Positions 62,405 through 64,000 of a stretch of DNA of 64,000 nucleotides are shown here, piece after piece; the first letter of the stretch is position 1, and every line of letters starts with the position of its first letter. Origin of the DNA: Negativicoccus massiliensis (lineage in GTDB: Bacteria > Bacillota > Negativicutes > Veillonellales > Negativicoccaceae); NCBI GenBank assembly GCA_900155405.1, contig LT700188.1, positions 434,001 to 498,000 on the forward strand, read 5' to 3'. The position numbers and the translations under genes are program-made. The notes under the pieces were generated by a model. It was not told the origin of the DNA. It did no database searches and worked only from the letters and a program-made list of their open reading frames with translations.

Positions 62405-63754
62405 TCAGTCCTCCTGCGGCAAAATCAAATTCAAAACAATTGCCACAATGGCCGCCGATGCCACGGTCGAACCAAGTACATATTGCAGCAACTCAGGCAG
62501 CGTTGCCATGTAGTCTTTCGGCAGCAAATACAAAGCCAACGAAATAACCATCGGGACTCCGATGACAAACATGTTGCGTTCGGTAAGCCGTTCCTGTTTC
62601 AAAATACGAATTCCCGAAAGGGAGATAATCGCGCAAACGACCACGAACACACCGCCGATTACCGGTGCCGGAATGGACGCAATCAATGTTGCCAATTTGC
62701 CGGACAAGCCGAACATCATCAGCCACGCGCCGGCGCCGTAAAACGCATACCGGCTGGCGACACCGGTGATGGAAATCAAACCGGCATTGGTCGAATAACC
62801 GGTGACCGGAGTCGAGCCGACGAGGCTCGATACCAAACAGCCGAGGCCTTCACCGACCACGCCGCGATCGACCTGTTTCGGTGTGACATCTTCATTGATC
62901 ACCGATCCGATCGCAAACCAGGTACCGGTGGTCTCCGCCATCAACACGAAGAATACGAAAATCATCGTTAAAATAGCCGATGGTGTAAAGCTCGGCATAT
63001 AATCGATAAATGCCAAATGCGGCCGCGCAAGCCAACCGGCCGCCGCCACGCTTTCCCATTGAAAGCGTCCCATCACCTGTGCCGCGACACTTCCCGCAGC
63101 CAGTGCAAAAATAACGGCACCGGTTCGCAGCCAATTCCCTTTTTTACCCATGTGAATACCCAAGGTCACGCAGAAGATCAAGGTCACAACCGAAACCAAC
63201 GCCAGTAAAATATTCTGTGTCACGGTTTCCGTTCCGTAAATCGCGTAGATATTTGAATCCAGCGCCACCGGCAGTAACGACAACCCGATGATTAAAATAA
63301 TCGTACCGCCCACCAGACGCGGCACCAACACATTGATCAGTTTGCGGAACACCCCGGTCAAACCGAGCACGACCAATATCAGCGAGGCCACCATCGTCGA
63401 ACCGAACACTTCATTCAGCCCTAAAAATCCTCCACCGGCTGCCATCGTTATCCCGACAATAGCGCCGATCGGCACATAACTCGGGCCTTGTGCGATCGGA
63501 AATCGCATACAAAAATGCGCCTGAATGATCGTTGCAATCCCCGCCGCCAGGAATGTCGCCTGAATTAGAATCGACGCTTCCGCGACCCCCAAGCTTAAAA
63601 TCGATGCGATGACAAACGGTACGACGTACACATCCATCGCCAACACGTGTTGCAAACCGAGAAAAATAATTTTATTCCAGGGCAATTTTTCATTCGGCGC
63701 AACAATTAAATGTCCTTCATACTGTGTTTCCTGCAAATTTTTTGCCGACTCCAT
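62405..63754 (-). CDS. NCS2-family purine (xanthine/urate or guanine) permease
   Basis: 449 residues with about 12-14 TM helices. NCS2 signature region FCMRFPIAQGPSYVPIGAIVG, TM8-like AETTGTWFAIGS, and the TM10 helix VGEGLGCLVSSLVGSTPVTGYSTNAGLI. NCS2 members carry uracil or purines. The next upstream gene is a guanine-deaminase-like protein, which favours a purine. 9 bp separate the two genes, so they are one operon. Confidence 0.88.
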   Translation of the reverse strand: MESAKNLQETQYEGHLIVAPNEKLPWNKIIFLGLQHVLAMDVYVVPFVIASILSLGVAEASILIQATFLAAGIATIIQAHFCMRFPIAQGPSYVPIGAIVGITMAAGGGFLGLNEVFGSTMVASLILVVLGLTGVFRKLINVLVPRLVGGTIILIIGLSLLPVALDSNIYAIYGTETVTQNILLALVSVVTLIFCVTLGIHMGKKGNWLRTGAVIFALAAGSVAAQVMGRFQWESVAAAGWLARPHLAFIDYMPSFTPSAILTMIFVFFVLMAETTGTWFAIGSVINEDVTPKQVDRGVVGEGLGCLVSSLVGSTPVTGYSTNAGLISITGVASRYAFYGAGAWLMMFGLSGKLATLIASIPAPVIGGVFVVVCAIISLSGIRILKQERLTERNMFVIGVPMVISLALYLLPKDYMATLPELLQYVLGSTVASAAIVAIVLNLILPQED

Positions 63755-63763
63755 GAGTTCTCC

Positions 63764-64000
63764 TTAACGACCTGACACCAATTGTCCCTGTACCCATACT
63801 TTAGTAATATTGGCACGGTTGGCAGTAAATAAAATTTTCTGTAATACAGACTGTGCGTCGTCCTCACTGTACAAAACAATATCGGAGTGGGGTGCCGCCA
63901 CATCGATCAACTGCACATCCCAATGATATCCCGGCAGAAACAGACCGATATTTTGGTGCAATGCTTCGCCACCCGCCGTTGTCGCCATATAAAACGCATG
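63764..64000 (-). CDS. Guanine deaminase-like amidohydrolase, C-terminal 78 residues
   Basis: The gene enters from the right edge; only the end is present. HAFYMATTAGGEALHQNIGLFLPGYHWDVQLIDV is typical of the C-terminus of guanine deaminases and related amidohydrolases (guanine to xanthine), where the TIM barrel gives way to the final beta strands. The metal-binding motifs are outside. Its operon partner is the NCS2 permease, consistent with purine salvage. Chlorohydrolase-type enzymes are the main alternative. Confidence 0.75.
   Translation of the reverse strand, partial: HAFYMATTAGGEALHQNIGLFLPGYHWDVQLIDVAAPHSDIVLYSEDDAQSVLQKILFTANRANITKVWVQGQLVSGR

Overview
This window is ordinary-looking core chromosome of a low-to-mid GC bacterium of the Negativicutes type (diderm Firmicutes). 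The gene content is Firmicutes-like: a T-box leader, CIRCE-controlled groESL, FapR, a PdtaS/PdtaR-type ANTAR two-component pair, SstT and the mltG-trmR-U32 peptidase order. However, one gene (21554-22858) encodes an OmpM-type outer-membrane porin with a signal peptide, an SLH domain, a coiled coil and a beta-barrel. A Veillonellaceae relative such as Negativicoccus is possible, but the species is a guess. Most genes lie on the minus strand in tightly overlapping operons. I see no prophage, insertion sequence, CRISPR array or rRNA.

Layout: 1-3700 valS (partial) with its T-box leader, then groESL with promoter and CIRCE. 3725-9300 one operon, thiL-tsaE-tsaB-rimI-tsaD (tRNA t6A synthesis) ending in a histidine kinase and an ANTAR antiterminator. 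9365-14116 a GerMN lipoprotein and cell-wall amidase, a DUF3006/metallo-beta-lactamase pair, nnr and acpS. 14229-18513 rpsT, pyrimidine-nucleoside phosphorylase, dut and pnp. 18565-27600 a cation efflux gene carrying an embedded sequencing adapter, a PC4-like protein, an MFS exporter, the ompM porin, uppP, a Nudix hydrolase, an orphan BrxF-like ATPase and secreted proteins. 27691-33917 sstT, a flavin disulfide reductase, a sirtuin, a membrane protein, tuf and five tRNAs. 33983-38139 a tRNA wobble-uridine modification group with mltG, and a radical SAM gene. 38155-45904 a full type II fatty-acid operon, fapR-plsX-fabH-fabK-fabD-fabG-acpP-fabF-rnc. 46005-56700 rpsO, a bcp-dat pair, and nucleoside kinase-dnaE-etfBA-pyk. 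56748-60313 a plus-strand operon: MaoC-like dehydratase, bioY, thiolase and acyl-CoA ligase, behind a candidate BirA operator. 60312-64000 recG, a purine permease and a partial guanine deaminase.

Most noteworthy: (1) an exact 24-nt Illumina P7 adapter plus ten A residues at 18718-18751 inside the cation-efflux gene, which is an assembly artefact; (2) the putatively biotin-regulated MaoC/BioY/thiolase/ligase operon, which adds a dehydratase to the Bacillus yhfUTS arrangement and could make or activate a biotin precursor acid; (3) a BREX type-3 BrxF-like ATPase without other BREX genes; (4) an ANTAR system translationally coupled to the t6A operon. Promoters, operators and terminators were read by eye and none has been tested.
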